Shown: positions 52,665 to 62,212, numbered from the stretch's first letter. The stretch is 64,000 nt of DNA from Atopobacter sp. AH10 (GCF_003664595.1 NZ_QXPZ01000023.1:1-64000), one strand, 5' to 3'. Made by a program: numbers and translations. The notes: generated from the letters alone by a model not told the origin.

Positions 52665-54164
52665 CTACTCACCATATACCTCGGTATCAAACTGACTGCG
52701 GTTACGATTCATCGTTTCTTCCGACTCACGATCGATTTCGTTAGCTAAAGCTTTTGCTTGCTCCTCAGTCATACCTAACGCTTTCTCGATCGCATACCGC
52801 TTAGGAACCAGTCCAGCTGCTAAAGCCTTGCTCCAATAATCAAGTTGAGCGTTCTTATCGGTGAAAATACCGTCATCCAAACTAATCGTTATTTCATCAA
52901 GTGATGGAATTTCACCGTTGTATAAGCCGGTTGCTTTAGCAAGCTCGCAAATCGATACAATCAATTCGCTAATCGAATGCTCGACCAATGACACAACAGA
53001 ATTTCGCAGTTGGTAGGTGTCTGAATTTTCAGATACAACCTCAGTTGCCGTCTTCATGGACTTACCGTCAAAGGTGAACATGCCTGCCGACACACCAATT
53101 TGCATTTCGAACAGCCGTAAGCCTTCATTAATTGCAGCAATGTAAGAATCCGACCGAATATCTGTCGTAAGATCATGGATTCCAACCGACTTATCATCGG
53201 CACCACTATCTAACTGAACGAACACGTTCTGATCGGGATCAAAGTGTTGTTTTATGATCACTTTATCGCCATTCTTGTCGAAGAACGTTCGCACCGTTTG
53301 AGCGGGAACTGCTACACGCCGTTGACCCATCTTCACTTCCCAAGCGAACTCGTCATAGGTCGTATTGATAAAATCAATTGTGGTCTTGGCATTATCAAAG
53401 ATAGATAGCCCCAGAGAGCTGTTAATATCCTTGTTATTCATGCCAGGAGTCCGTAAATAAGTGAATAGCGGTCTAGATAAGTTGTTGAATGTTACGACTT
53501 CTTCCAATCCTTCGTAAACATCTGATAATGGCACTCTGCCACCTAACTGATCCTTACGCTCCGACATATAAAGCTCATTGCTTATCTTATATTGACCATC
53601 AGCTAGCCACTCATGCACCTCTAGCAAGGTGTAATACTTGATAGTGCTTCGGCCTGACTTGACCGACTTAATAGCGATCACTGCACTTGAAACATCTTGA
53701 GTGTTAGCCTGAGAAGGAAAGAATACAGGCGCTTGGATAAACGCCACTCGAATTCGTTCGCCATCAACATAAGGACGCATCGCCATACCACCAAGGGCTA
53801 GCGCAGATTCTAAATAACGCTCAAAATTCTTGTTAAACCGATCCTGCTTCAAAATCTCATTAACAAACTTACTCGCCACTTCATTATCAATCTTGAACTC
53901 TGCTTGCTCGTTGTAAATCAGTCCTGCGATCTTCTTACAAGCCGTCCGAGCAATCGGCAAATGTTTCACCTCTCGCTCTCTTAATTGATAATCGGTATTT
54001 GTATAGTTTGCTTTGCCATTGCGTGATTCATAATAGCTCAAGTTTTCTTGAATTCTTGCATACTCTTCTTTGGATACCGCAACTTTCTCATGGTCTAAAA
54101 TGCTTTTGACTGGGTTCATCAATCCCTTCCCCCTTGTAAACCAATTTTTGATGGTGCTAATCAC
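52665..54164 (-). CDS. Phage portal protein (SPP1 Gp6-like)
   Basis: The 499 residues have portal features: REREVKHLPIARTACKKIAG, the stem and crown region with LGLSIFDNAKTTIDFINTTY, FDGKSMKTATEVVSENSDTY, and a C-terminal ALGMTEEQAKALANEIDRES. It forms the dodecameric DNA gate. It lies between terL and MuF. Confidence 0.92.
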   Translation of the reverse strand: MISTIKNWFTRGKGLMNPVKSILDHEKVAVSKEEYARIQENLSYYESRNGKANYTNTDYQLREREVKHLPIARTACKKIAGLIYNEQAEFKIDNEVASKFVNEILKQDRFNKNFERYLESALALGGMAMRPYVDGERIRVAFIQAPVFFPSQANTQDVSSAVIAIKSVKSGRSTIKYYTLLEVHEWLADGQYKISNELYMSERKDQLGGRVPLSDVYEGLEEVVTFNNLSRPLFTYLRTPGMNNKDINSSLGLSIFDNAKTTIDFINTTYDEFAWEVKMGQRRVAVPAQTVRTFFDKNGDKVIIKQHFDPDQNVFVQLDSGADDKSVGIHDLTTDIRSDSYIAAINEGLRLFEMQIGVSAGMFTFDGKSMKTATEVVSENSDTYQLRNSVVSLVEHSISELIVSICELAKATGLYNGEIPSLDEITISLDDGIFTDKNAQLDYWSKALAAGLVPKRYAIEKALGMTEEQAKALANEIDRESEETMNRNRSQFDTEVYGE

Positions 54165-54181
54165 CCCATTAGTGATCCCCC

Positions 54182-55486
54182 CTAAACTTTCAGATCGAGC
54201 AAACGTGCATTATCTAATATCAAATACTGGAAAGCGTCCACCGAGTGATCGTCCTCCTTAATGACTTTCGGCTCTTCTGAATTTAGTGTCTTTTCGTCAT
54301 AACGATACATTTTGTGTTCTTCGTAAAATATCTTGTTATTCTCAGTGTTGAGATAATAAAAACGCCCTTCAGCCAATAAACTTAGGACGTGATCAATCAT
54401 TGTTTGTTTCTTCTTCTTTGCCACTGGATGCCATACTTCGCCATAATCTAGCTTGTACTGATTGCGTAAAGCACCTTCCGCCGAGTCAATGGTCATCTGC
54501 AACTTAGGGACGCCCTTGTAGCGGTACATAATGCCGTCGACAAAGTCATGAACTAATACAGATAGCTGACTAGGTGCGAGCTTATCCGCCTTGCCAGACG
54601 GGCTATAATAAAGCGTATCAAGCAAGATAAGTTTCCCCTTTGCAGTGACGCCACAAGCCACACAAGCCGTTGCTGATTGTTGGTGCCCAGTATCAAGCCC
54701 AAAGGCAATTCCAATTAGCTTATCATCTGTCGGCAATTCCTCAATCATTTGAAAGTGATTCATATTGTAAATGTGCGTACCGAGACCGATAACCTCTCCA
54801 AGATACATCCAGCGATAATAATCGGGATCCGTTTCTTTATAACCTTCCACTTTTTTAATCATTTGATGACCTAAAAAGCCATATTTATCATCAAGGTAAG
54901 TTGAATGGTGCACGAGATAATCGGGATCTGCTTCCTTCTCAGCCACCCATTGATTAATCCAATCGTATGGATTCTTTGGTGGGTTATAAGAGTAATAGAC
55001 TTTGACGGGTTTTCCTGTGGGCAAGTCTACCCGTAGGAAAGTATCTTCCACCACGTCAATGTCTTCTCTACCTGAAAATTCAGCTAATTCCTCATACCAT
55101 AAAGCATGAATATAGCCTTGCGCTATCTTGAAACCTTTTAGTTTCATCGGGTCATCAACACCTGAAAAGTAAAAAGCGGTTTGTGTTCGCTTATGAACGA
55201 TCTTTAACGGACTTGTATAAAATCTAAATTGCTTATCTACTCCTAATGTGTAGATCGCCCACTTGATTTGTTCATAAACGGATGTTGATAAATACTTACC
55301 CACTTTTCTCAAGCAAAGTACATTCGCTTGAGGATCATCTAAAAACTCCAATACCAACTGAAGGCTAATCACAGATGACTTGGTAGAAGCCCGCCCACCT
55401 TTCAAAACAACATAAGGCCGATCAGTAAAAAGTACCTCATCAAATGATGGATTAATCAGCTTCGCTATGTTCAGCATCTGCTTCAC
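54182..55486 (-). CDS. Terminase large subunit (PBSX/Terminase_3 family)
   Basis: The 434-residue packaging motor has the Walker A variant VLKGGRASTKSSVISLQLVL, Walker B-like IHALWYEELAEFSGREDIDV, and nuclease acidic motifs at GIAFGLDTGHQQSATACVA and TIDSAEGALRN. It overlaps terS by 35 bases. Confidence 0.94.
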   Translation of the reverse strand: MKQMLNIAKLINPSFDEVLFTDRPYVVLKGGRASTKSSVISLQLVLEFLDDPQANVLCLRKVGKYLSTSVYEQIKWAIYTLGVDKQFRFYTSPLKIVHKRTQTAFYFSGVDDPMKLKGFKIAQGYIHALWYEELAEFSGREDIDVVEDTFLRVDLPTGKPVKVYYSYNPPKNPYDWINQWVAEKEADPDYLVHHSTYLDDKYGFLGHQMIKKVEGYKETDPDYYRWMYLGEVIGLGTHIYNMNHFQMIEELPTDDKLIGIAFGLDTGHQQSATACVACGVTAKGKLILLDTLYYSPSGKADKLAPSQLSVLVHDFVDGIMYRYKGVPKLQMTIDSAEGALRNQYKLDYGEVWHPVAKKKKQTMIDHVLSLLAEGRFYYLNTENNKIFYEEHKMYRYDEKTLNSEEPKVIKEDDHSVDAFQYLILDNARLLDLKV

Positions 55487-56036
55487 CTCGATTGAATGTG
55501 AATCCGATTGGTTGAGTTGTGTCTTCCTCTTCGGCTAGTTGGGCTTTTAGTTTTTCGATTTCGAGTTTCATTTTTTCGCTTTCTGCAGACGTTGGATAAC
55601 GCTTCATCAATTCGCTTCCCGCTCGAATGACCTCTTTAATTGCTGGGGGTTGCTTAAGCTCTACGACTCCACCTGTTAGTGGACTAATTTCTTGTTTAAT
55701 CTCAAAACGCTCTCCCCTCAAAATTGCTGTGAAGACTTGTAAGACTTCATCGGCTTTAGCGATTTTGTTATTATTTATTTCTTCAAGGCGAGAATCAATA
55801 TATTTTTTCAGGTTATGATTTGTAAGTAGTTTTGAAGCATTAGCTTTGGCGGTATTTTCGCTTTTCCATGAATAGCCTGCTTTTTTATATGCATCTGTCG
55901 CATTTCCACTGATGATGTACTCATCAGCAAACTTCTTCTGTTTAATTGTTAACTTACCAATGAATACCACCACCTTTATGTCTGTTTTCCGATTGTTGGC
56001 TATAAGATCTAGCTTTTCTTGTTCTTTTTCTATCAA
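55452..56036 (-). CDS. Terminase small subunit
   Basis: The 194 residues carry LTIKQKKFADEYIISGNATD and AYKKAGYSWKSENTAKANAS, the Terminase_2 HTH region, then a coiled coil (SAESEKMKLEIEKLKAQLAE). The far 5' start is TTG 56036 with poor support; a GTG or ATT start about 65-75 bases further in (AAAGGTGGTGG nearby) is equally possible. It recognises the packaging site. Confidence 0.9.
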   Translation of the reverse strand: MIEKEQEKLDLIANNRKTDIKVVVFIGKLTIKQKKFADEYIISGNATDAYKKAGYSWKSENTAKANASKLLTNHNLKKYIDSRLEEINNNKIAKADEVLQVFTAILRGERFEIKQEISPLTGGVVELKQPPAIKEVIRAGSELMKRYPTSAESEKMKLEIEKLKAQLAEEEDTTQPIGFTFNRGEADAEHSEAD

Positions 56037-56289
56037 ATTTGGTCTAATTTAACCATCAAGGCCCCTCCTGCACTTGGGTTGGATCATTTATACCAGGGGG
56101 CTATTAATGACCTCCTGGGGTATAAATAAATAGACCGCCTAAAAAGGTGGCCTAGGGTATAAAAAAACCACACCAACAAATTGTGGCGTGGCTATAAATT
56201 GAAAATGTGGTTGTGGCAAATGACAAAAAGAATTTACACTCTTTATACATCTTTCGACACTACCATAATAACATGACTTTTAGTGGCTT
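56037..56289. other. Hairpin-rich gap upstream of terS (candidate packaging site region)
   Basis: The gap holds a CCAGGGGG/CCTCCTGG inverted repeat (56092-56119), a CCGCCT/AGGTGG hairpin, and a minus-strand terminator CCACGCCA/TTGGTGTGG with T7 (about 56164-56190) ending the hicB unit. CAAG...CTTG flanks GGCCCCTCCTGCA near 56058-56078. A cos or pac site is expected beside terS, so this is the best candidate area. Confidence 0.4.
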
Positions 56290-56712
56290 TTAATGGCTTT
56301 CTACCTGAAGCTGTTTTCGAAGTGCTTCCTGCAAGGTTTGACTGAAATTAATTTTCTTCTCCTTTGCCATCACTTCCATCCATTTCGGAAGGGTCACCAT
56401 CTTATTAACCGAAGTGTTTTCTTCATACAAGCGAGCATAGTAGGTATCAACCGGTATATACTGCAAGAAGTCCTCGTCACTTTCCAAGAGTCCCTTTAAC
56501 TCAGATAGGCTTCGAGGGGTATTAATTTTTTTATCCATATCTTCTAAAGTTAACAACATCTCTTCTAAAGCGCCTTTTACTTGCTCAATAGCTCCATCGA
56601 TGCCGTTCCCTTCTGTTACTACCCCAGGGACATCAGGAACCGTCACTGTATAAATATTTGATTCAGGCTCCTCACTTTTTTTAAACAAGGCAACAAAATT
56701 ATACTTAGCCAT
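56290..56712 (-). CDS. HicB-family antitoxin, second copy
   Basis: The 140-residue protein has ESNIYTVTVPDVPGVVTEG and GAIEQVKGALEEMLLTLEDM with a C-terminal DNA-binding region (LPKWMEVMAKEKKINFSQTL). It is clearly a paralogue of 33495 in its C-terminal part (both have LPKW/IPKW and INFSQ/VNFSS). Its toxin partner is broken (see 56768). Confidence 0.88.
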   Translation of the reverse strand: MAKYNFVALFKKSEEPESNIYTVTVPDVPGVVTEGNGIDGAIEQVKGALEEMLLTLEDMDKKINTPRSLSELKGLLESDEDFLQYIPVDTYYARLYEENTSVNKMVTLPKWMEVMAKEKKINFSQTLQEALRKQLQVESH

Positions 56713-56767
56713 TTTTATTCCTCCTAATTTTGAAGCAAGATTTTAATTTTAAGCCGTAGACGCAGGG

Positions 56768-56953
56768 CTACTTTAGCCCAACATCTTTCATCATTTGATT
56801 CAAAGTGCCTCGATCATAATCACTTTTGTCAGGAATCGAAACGGTCACAAACCTTTCTCCATCCGTCCAGACCTCGTGACTTCCCTTCCCTCGTTTTGGA
56901 AGTTAATAGAAGCCTTTCTTTTTAATCAGCTTGATAAAATCTCGCTTATTCAT
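56768..56953 (-). pseudogene. hicA-like toxin gene with in-frame stop
   Basis: ATG 56953 (GGAGGAAGCAAG upstream) opens MNKRDFIKLIKKKGFY, then TAA at 56903-56905 (codon 17). The same frame continues as LPKRGKGSHEVWTDGERFV and ends PDKSDYDRGTLNQMMKDVGL before a stop at 56768. The GKGSHEVW block holds the HicA catalytic histidine. So hicA is inactivated by one nonsense codon while hicB stays open. Confidence 0.85.
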
Positions 56954-56977
56954 CTTGCTTCCTCCTTTGCTACATTT

Positions 56978-57006
56978 ATTATAACATAGGTAATAACATA
57001 GGTCAA
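56978..57006 (-). promoter_or_regulatory. Promoter of the second hic unit
   Basis: Minus strand TTGACC (57001-57006), 17 bases, TATAAT (56978-56983). ACCTATGTTAT is repeated directly across the spacer. The -35 overlaps the stop of the DUF1492 gene. Confidence 0.75.
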
Positions 57007-57413
57007 AGGTTTCTAGTAATTTTATCAAATTCCTTCAAAGCTTGTCCATGGAGTCGATATACCCATCTCACCTCATATCCCATAATCTCCGCGATTTCCT
57101 CCCATCTCTTGCCAGCAACGTATCGGTAACTTAAAACAGCACGGTTGCGCCTGTCTTCAAGTTGATCGATTAGCCTAGTAACTTTTACTTTCATATCCAC
57201 TAGTCGATCCACCATCGAGTCGATTTCATTGCTAAGATCAATAATTTTAGCATAAGTATCGTCTAATCTTGATGAGCGTGACTTGCTTACTAGATCAGGC
57301 TGATATTTACTCGACTTAAATAATGACGCATATATTTTGTTTTTTTCGCAGATTTTTCGGTCAATCTCACGATCTAGTTGCTGTATTTGCTTTAAATATT
57401 TCTTTGCGTTCAA
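57003..57413 (-). CDS. DUF1492/ArpU-like phage regulator with sigma-70 region 4 fold
   Basis: The 136 residues begin with a coiled coil (AKKYLKQIQQLDREIDRKIC) and end in an HTH like sigma region 4: LEDRRNRAVLSYRYVAGKRW, then EEIAEIMGYEVRWVYRLHGQ. Such proteins switch on late genes in Gram-positive siphophages. It is the last gene upstream of the packaging genes. Confidence 0.82.
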   Translation of the reverse strand: MNAKKYLKQIQQLDREIDRKICEKNKIYASLFKSSKYQPDLVSKSRSSRLDDTYAKIIDLSNEIDSMVDRLVDMKVKVTRLIDQLEDRRNRAVLSYRYVAGKRWEEIAEIMGYEVRWVYRLHGQALKEFDKITRNL

Positions 57414-57431
57414 GCTGGCACTCTCCTTTTC

Positions 57432-57811
57432 AAAAGTATGGGTAGCTTAAACCCTTGATATTAAAGGGTTTAGCCAACTACCCAAACTTTTACACAAGCT
57501 TTTATTTTAAAAGTATGGGTAGGCTGAGCCCTTGAGCCACAAGGGTTTATGAGCATTTTGCCCAAACTACCCATACTTTATTCGCCATTCTTTTTTTATT
57601 TTCTAATAATAATCGTTTTTCAATTATTATTATTAATTTTTTTATTTAATTAAGAAAATTCTATGGGTAATAGAATAAGAAGTAGTCTAAAACCATGTGT
57701 ACCAAGGGTTCAAGCTGCCCATACTTTATTTCAAAACTATGTGTAAAAGTATGGGTAAAAGTATGGGCAGTTGTAAAAGTATGGGTAATTTTTATAGTGT
57801 TTTTATATCGA
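57432..57811. other. Candidate phage replication origin: iterons and tandem palindromes
   Basis: AAAAGTATGGGTA or a one-base variant occurs directly at 57432, 57509, 57745, 57757 and 57775, and inverted at about 57568 and 57717, with a variant at 57479. Two units (57434-57491 and 57511-57580) are large inverted repeats with inner AACCCTT/AAGGGTT stems. An almost pure A/T tract lies at 57590-57660. No gene fits this 400-base gap. It adjoins the primase-helicase gene, as phage origins often do. Confidence 0.6.
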
Positions 57812-59887
57812 TTATTCTTTAATGTACAACATTACCCTTTGACCCAATCGATGAGTATCCTTAATCTTGTACCCCAAAGTGTTTAATCTCCTCGTCATCG
57901 AAGCCATTTTCTGTGGCTTTGTCCCTACTTGCTCGCAAAATTCTTTATAATCCTGATATACCATCCGCTTATCCACTTGCTGATTCACGCCGACTTGATT
58001 CACAAAGGCTAGCACTGAATCACTCTCTTCTAAGTATTGGGTCAATTGCTCATCTACAATCTCATTCTTAGATAATTGGCCACCGTTCTTTCGAATGCTG
58101 CCTACCCCTTTAAGAGCAAGGTTCAGCAGATAACTTTTCGCTTCGTCCGTGGATAATTTTTTATCCATCTCAAAATCAGCATGCTGAACGACATTGTCGC
58201 AAGGAATAATCACAAGCCGTCTTTCGATACCTCCCGACTTGTCCCTAAAGGTTGGCATGTCGTTAGCGGTGAAAATGAGCGTTGCGGTGTTCTTGAGTTT
58301 TCTGGCAGTGCTGTAAATTGGACGATACATAATCGTATTACCAGAAGCCAACGTTTTAAAGTTCATTGATTTGTCTAAATAAGAAGCGTCAATATCGTCA
58401 CCGACGTTAACTAATTTATCCTCAAGTGCCATCAGAGATGTGTCATCGTTAAAAGACTCTAGGTTCACGTTAGATCCTAAATCTCCAACGAAACTATTCA
58501 GCATTTCGATAAAGGTAGATTTTCCGTTAGCTCCACGCTCGCCGACCAAGAAGAAAACTTTATGGGGGAATCCCCTCAACAGGAGGATATGTCCTAGCAA
58601 CTCCTCAACAATTATTCTCAGTTGTGGTCTGTCCATGACTAAAAAATTTAAGAAATTGTCCACATCAGCGTTGTAAGCCTTAGGGTCATAGTTAACATCT
58701 AACAAAAAAGGTGTAAATTCTTCAGAAATCCCCTGCTTAACATTACCGCCGATGATATGATAGTTATTTTTTAGTTGAATAACTGAGACGTCTAATTCAA
58801 TTTCTGGGGCTTTTTTACTCAATTGATGGATCACTTCAGCGTCTTGGGCTTTTGTTAACTCTCTAAGTCCGTTGAACGCACGTAAAAGCTTATTCTCGTC
58901 ACACGTCCAAATAAGGCCGTCCTTAAAGTAAGTTTTGTCTTTATAGCGATAGATCTCTAAGTCCTTGACAATCTCATTAGCGAACTCGATAGCGTCAAAT
59001 TTGCCCTCTAATTGCTGAGTGGCTGAGAACTTTTCAGCAAAAGAGTACTCTGTGTAAATGTCCTCAATTCGCTTGCCTAAAAACTCATTGAGTTTAACCT
59101 CATTTTCTTCAGCCCATTCTTCATTGCCCATGGCTAGGAGTCTGACGTATTCTCTTGCATGGGATTCTTGAATCTCACCTGTCAAAACCGCCTTGCCAAT
59201 GACAGAAATTGCTGATAAGGCGTTGCCATACTCAGACAGGTGCTCTTGTTCTCTTTGAATGTAAGATCTTATCATCTGAGCCGATTGCCTTTTAGAAAGC
59301 TTTTTAACTTTCTTGGCCACAGTTGCCTTTTTATGTTTCTTCTCTAGCTGTTCGGGTGTCCAAGTGTTCGAAAAATTAATCTCTATCACTTCAAAGCCAC
59401 CGTAAAATATACGGCTACAATCTTTAGGCGCTTTATCTGCTTGTGGGTAGCGCTGCATAAGCCACTCATAGGTGCGTGTGACCTCGTCTGAATCCTTGAT
59501 GATCTTATCAAGAAAGATCACTACTCTAAACTTCTGCCAATGAGGCTTGTAAGAGAAAGTTTTATACACAAAAGCAGCATTCTGCCTCATCCACTCATTG
59601 GATAGCACATCATCAATCGTGACATAGTTTTCACCTGAAGCGACTTGACCGTTAATCGTGTTGTCAAAGTCCAACATCATAACCTGCTGACTGATAAAAT
59701 TGGATTTAGACCTCGTCCCATCCATCAGACCTAGGCAAACGGTGTGACCGTTGCCTAATTTGTCCGCTAATTGTTCAGGAGTATAAGCTTCTAGATGGTC
59801 AACAATCGACTTACTGATGGATGCGGCCGTCCGTGCGTCTGGCTTGTGGTTGTAGGGGATGGGGTGCACATGTAAGGTGTAGTACAT
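57812..59887 (-). CDS. Primase-helicase fusion (AEP primase plus D5-type SF3 helicase)
   Basis: The 691 residues start with a primase-polymerase domain (about 1-180) with the DxD site in VMMLDFDNTING (72-79) and KFRVVIFLDK. A D5_N-like middle follows, then the helicase with Walker A GERGANGKST (449-458), Walker B-like VNVGDDIDASYLD, and TLIFTANDMPTFRDKSGGIE. The C-terminus holds a winged-helix segment. It initiates and unwinds phage replication. Confidence 0.92.
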   Translation of the reverse strand: MYYTLHVHPIPYNHKPDARTAASISKSIVDHLEAYTPEQLADKLGNGHTVCLGLMDGTRSKSNFISQQVMMLDFDNTINGQVASGENYVTIDDVLSNEWMRQNAAFVYKTFSYKPHWQKFRVVIFLDKIIKDSDEVTRTYEWLMQRYPQADKAPKDCSRIFYGGFEVIEINFSNTWTPEQLEKKHKKATVAKKVKKLSKRQSAQMIRSYIQREQEHLSEYGNALSAISVIGKAVLTGEIQESHAREYVRLLAMGNEEWAEENEVKLNEFLGKRIEDIYTEYSFAEKFSATQQLEGKFDAIEFANEIVKDLEIYRYKDKTYFKDGLIWTCDENKLLRAFNGLRELTKAQDAEVIHQLSKKAPEIELDVSVIQLKNNYHIIGGNVKQGISEEFTPFLLDVNYDPKAYNADVDNFLNFLVMDRPQLRIIVEELLGHILLLRGFPHKVFFLVGERGANGKSTFIEMLNSFVGDLGSNVNLESFNDDTSLMALEDKLVNVGDDIDASYLDKSMNFKTLASGNTIMYRPIYSTARKLKNTATLIFTANDMPTFRDKSGGIERRLVIIPCDNVVQHADFEMDKKLSTDEAKSYLLNLALKGVGSIRKNGGQLSKNEIVDEQLTQYLEESDSVLAFVNQVGVNQQVDKRMVYQDYKEFCEQVGTKPQKMASMTRRLNTLGYKIKDTHRLGQRVMLYIKE

Positions 59888-59910
59888 GAGGTACTCCCCT
59901 TTCTATTTGG

Positions 59911-60435
59911 TTAAAACGGTAAATCGTCCTCAGTTAGATCGGCTGGTTCAACACTTGGCGCCATATCTTCCGGATAAGCTTTAAATTCATAGTTAGATAC
60001 GACTTTACCTTTCTTAGTAGTGGATTGCTTAACTTCTAAAATCAGTTGCTTGCCTTGAGCGTGTGGTTGAATAGCTTCTCCTAATGTATATTGATCCTCC
60101 CAGTTTTCGTCGGACGGTTCAAAACCAATTACATCACAGAATTGAGCAATCAGTTTGATATTTTTTTCGAGAATGAAACGATACTTTTGGTTCACTTCAG
60201 TCGTTGGATCAAGATTTACATTGATAAATTCTTTACGGCCTGTATAATCACCTGTTAACACTTCGGCTGAAATACAGATACACTCGTAGCCACTTTCGTA
60301 GGCGTTATAATAGGCGTTGTTGATCACTACATCATATGTACCAGTTGGCAACCCTTCGTTGCTCATTTGGTTGGGACTGTCTTTTTTAGGGTCAAAGTTT
60401 TGCAAAGTTTGTTTAGCGATTTCTAATAATGACAT
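59911..60435 (-). CDS. DUF669 family phage protein, ssDNA-binding-like
   Basis: The 174 residues include EGLPTGTYDVVINNAYYNAY and a beta-rich OB-like core, and end with an acidic tail DLTEDDLPF that looks like an SSB C-terminus. DUF669 genes replace ssb in phage recombination modules. It stands between Sak4-like and primase genes. Confidence 0.85.
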   Translation of the reverse strand: MSLLEIAKQTLQNFDPKKDSPNQMSNEGLPTGTYDVVINNAYYNAYESGYECICISAEVLTGDYTGRKEFINVNLDPTTEVNQKYRFILEKNIKLIAQFCDVIGFEPSDENWEDQYTLGEAIQPHAQGKQLILEVKQSTTKKGKVVSNYEFKAYPEDMAPSVEPADLTEDDLPF

Positions 60436-60449
60436 ATTTTGTACACTCC

Positions 60450-61286
60450 TTATTTAATGACTGGTTTAGTACGGCTAGCGACTGGTTTGGCTGGTTTAAT
60501 AGGTTCGTTTTTCTTGTCATTTCCTTCTTCGATTACGATCTCTTCTTTCTTCTCAAGCTCCTTCACGATAGCGTCTTGAGTTTTCTTATCTATTTGTCTT
60601 GATCTTTCAAAAGCTCCTGTGATTGAGTCAAGAATTTTAACCGTTCGCTTATCTTCAATAGCTTCACGGTCGTAATTCTTACGTTTGCTCTTAACTACAC
60701 GAATGTAATTCTTACCAATTTTCTTGCATTGGATCATGTAGTCACAGTTACCGTTAACTACGTTGACCAGCTTTTCTTTTAGAGACGGAATTTCATAAGT
60801 AACATTATCTTCTGAGATGGTCTGAATCCGTGACACGTAGACAACGTTTATAGGTAGCGCCTTGAGCTCAATTACTAATTGCTGAAAAATGGAATTGAAA
60901 GCAGCATAGCCTTTTCCATATCCGATATCAACTAACGTCTCTACTCCTTCACGGTCACATACATAGAACTCGATCATTGAAGCAATGTCATCAATAACGT
61001 CTAATACGATCGTTTCAAAGCCGTGATGAGTTGTCTGCAACTCTGTGATAATTTGGTCTAACTGTTCAACAACAGATTGACGGATTTTTCCGTCCTTGCC
61101 ACGGATGTTCCGAAGCGGAATGCTAGGATATGGATTGGCCGAAGCATTGCCGTCTGTGTCAAGAAACAGGGGATTAGGGAACTCTCCAGCAAGGTAGGAC
61201 TTGCCGTTCATGGTTGCCCCATAGATGAAAAAATTCTTAGGTGTGTCGGTTGTCTTTTGCTTTTTGTTTGGTGGTAAAATGCCCAT
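60450..61286 (-). CDS. Sak4-like phage nucleotide-binding ATPase (AAA_24)
   Basis: The 278 residues show Walker A IYGATMNGKSYLAGEF (21-36), LFLDTDGNA, Walker B FETIVLDVIDDIASM and VVYVSRIQT. This is the Sak4/AAA_24 single-strand annealing-recombinase type of siphophages. The C-terminus is a Lys/Glu-rich tail. It lies beside the YqaJ exonuclease, forming a recombination pair. Confidence 0.87.
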   Translation of the reverse strand: MGILPPNKKQKTTDTPKNFFIYGATMNGKSYLAGEFPNPLFLDTDGNASANPYPSIPLRNIRGKDGKIRQSVVEQLDQIITELQTTHHGFETIVLDVIDDIASMIEFYVCDREGVETLVDIGYGKGYAAFNSIFQQLVIELKALPINVVYVSRIQTISEDNVTYEIPSLKEKLVNVVNGNCDYMIQCKKIGKNYIRVVKSKRKNYDREAIEDKRTVKILDSITGAFERSRQIDKKTQDAIVKELEKKEEIVIEEGNDKKNEPIKPAKPVASRTKPVIK

Positions 61287-61287
61287 T

Positions 61288-62211
61288 TTACTTCTTCCTT
61301 TCTGTTAACTTCACATAGCCTTTACGTTCGCTCGTGGTTAAATACTCATCGTAAATATCGGGATGTTCTTCTTTAAAACGCTTGGAATCAAAGCGATTAG
61401 ATTTTGACGGCAAGACCCTAGTGACAACAAAGAACGGAGTCTCCCATTTTTTTATGCTATATTCAGTCATTTTTTGATAAAGCAGCTCTTTAGCTTCTTT
61501 CTCAATGGCTTCTAGTCGTGCGACTTCTTCTTTAAATTTTAGGATGGTAGGGGCCACTTTATTTAATCTAGCCACTGCTACATCCATGTCTGTCCCAACG
61601 GTCATAAATTCAGACTCGGTCATTTCTGGATTGTCTTTTAAATACTCACAACGGATCCAAAATGTTTCGATCGCATCTAGGATTTGTTTGATTTTGCTTT
61701 CATCTCTTTTAATGACTTCGATCTTTAAGCGTTCTGCGTCAAACTCAATATCAAAGTCTGATGGTCTTTCGTACATTGCAAGCCATCCTTCTTCCAGCCC
61801 CAACTGGTGCATGTACAGTTGCATCTGCACCTCGTAGACATTCAGTTTAGGATTCTTGCCGTGTGTCTTAACTTCGAGTAATAACTTGTGGTCATAGTCA
61901 ACGCCGTCCACGTTAGAACGGATTTTCTTGTCTTTATCGATCGCTGTGTCAACGATAAAGTGAGCTTCAGTCGTAGCGTTAATGTACTCTCTGATTTGTG
62001 GTTCTAATTGATTACCGTATTGAGTGTACTCGTTGCTGATAAACTCTTTAGGTTTGATCTCCGTCTTCTCAAGTGCCAGCTCATACTGTGTTTTGTATGG
62101 ATTGATCCCTAGAATGGTTGGAACATCAGAACCACCGACATAATAATTCCGTTTTTGTGTTACGTTAGGGTCTTGCTTTTGCAAGCCAAAGCCTTTAAAT
62201 CCGCCCACCAT
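61288..62211 (-). CDS. YqaJ-type viral exonuclease
   Basis: From ATG 62211 (MVGGFKGFG, GGGTGATT upstream) the product has 307 residues: YYVGGSDVPTILGINPYKTQ, EYTQYGNQLEPQIREYINA, LLEVKTHGKNP with catalytic Glu/Lys, and YEVQMQLYMHQLGLEEGW. It resects DNA ends for recombination. The first 14 codons of the longer frame lack support. Confidence 0.9.
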   Translation of the reverse strand: MVGGFKGFGLQKQDPNVTQKRNYYVGGSDVPTILGINPYKTQYELALEKTEIKPKEFISNEYTQYGNQLEPQIREYINATTEAHFIVDTAIDKDKKIRSNVDGVDYDHKLLLEVKTHGKNPKLNVYEVQMQLYMHQLGLEEGWLAMYERPSDFDIEFDAERLKIEVIKRDESKIKQILDAIETFWIRCEYLKDNPEMTESEFMTVGTDMDVAVARLNKVAPTILKFKEEVARLEAIEKEAKELLYQKMTEYSIKKWETPFFVVTRVLPSKSNRFDSKRFKEEHPDIYDEYLTTSERKGYVKLTERKK

Positions 62212-62212
62212 A

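Noticed and set aside
57432-57787. CRISPR array
   Set aside because: The repeated unit is only 13 bases, occurs in both orientations, and the spacing is irregular; no cas genes. It fits iterons instead.
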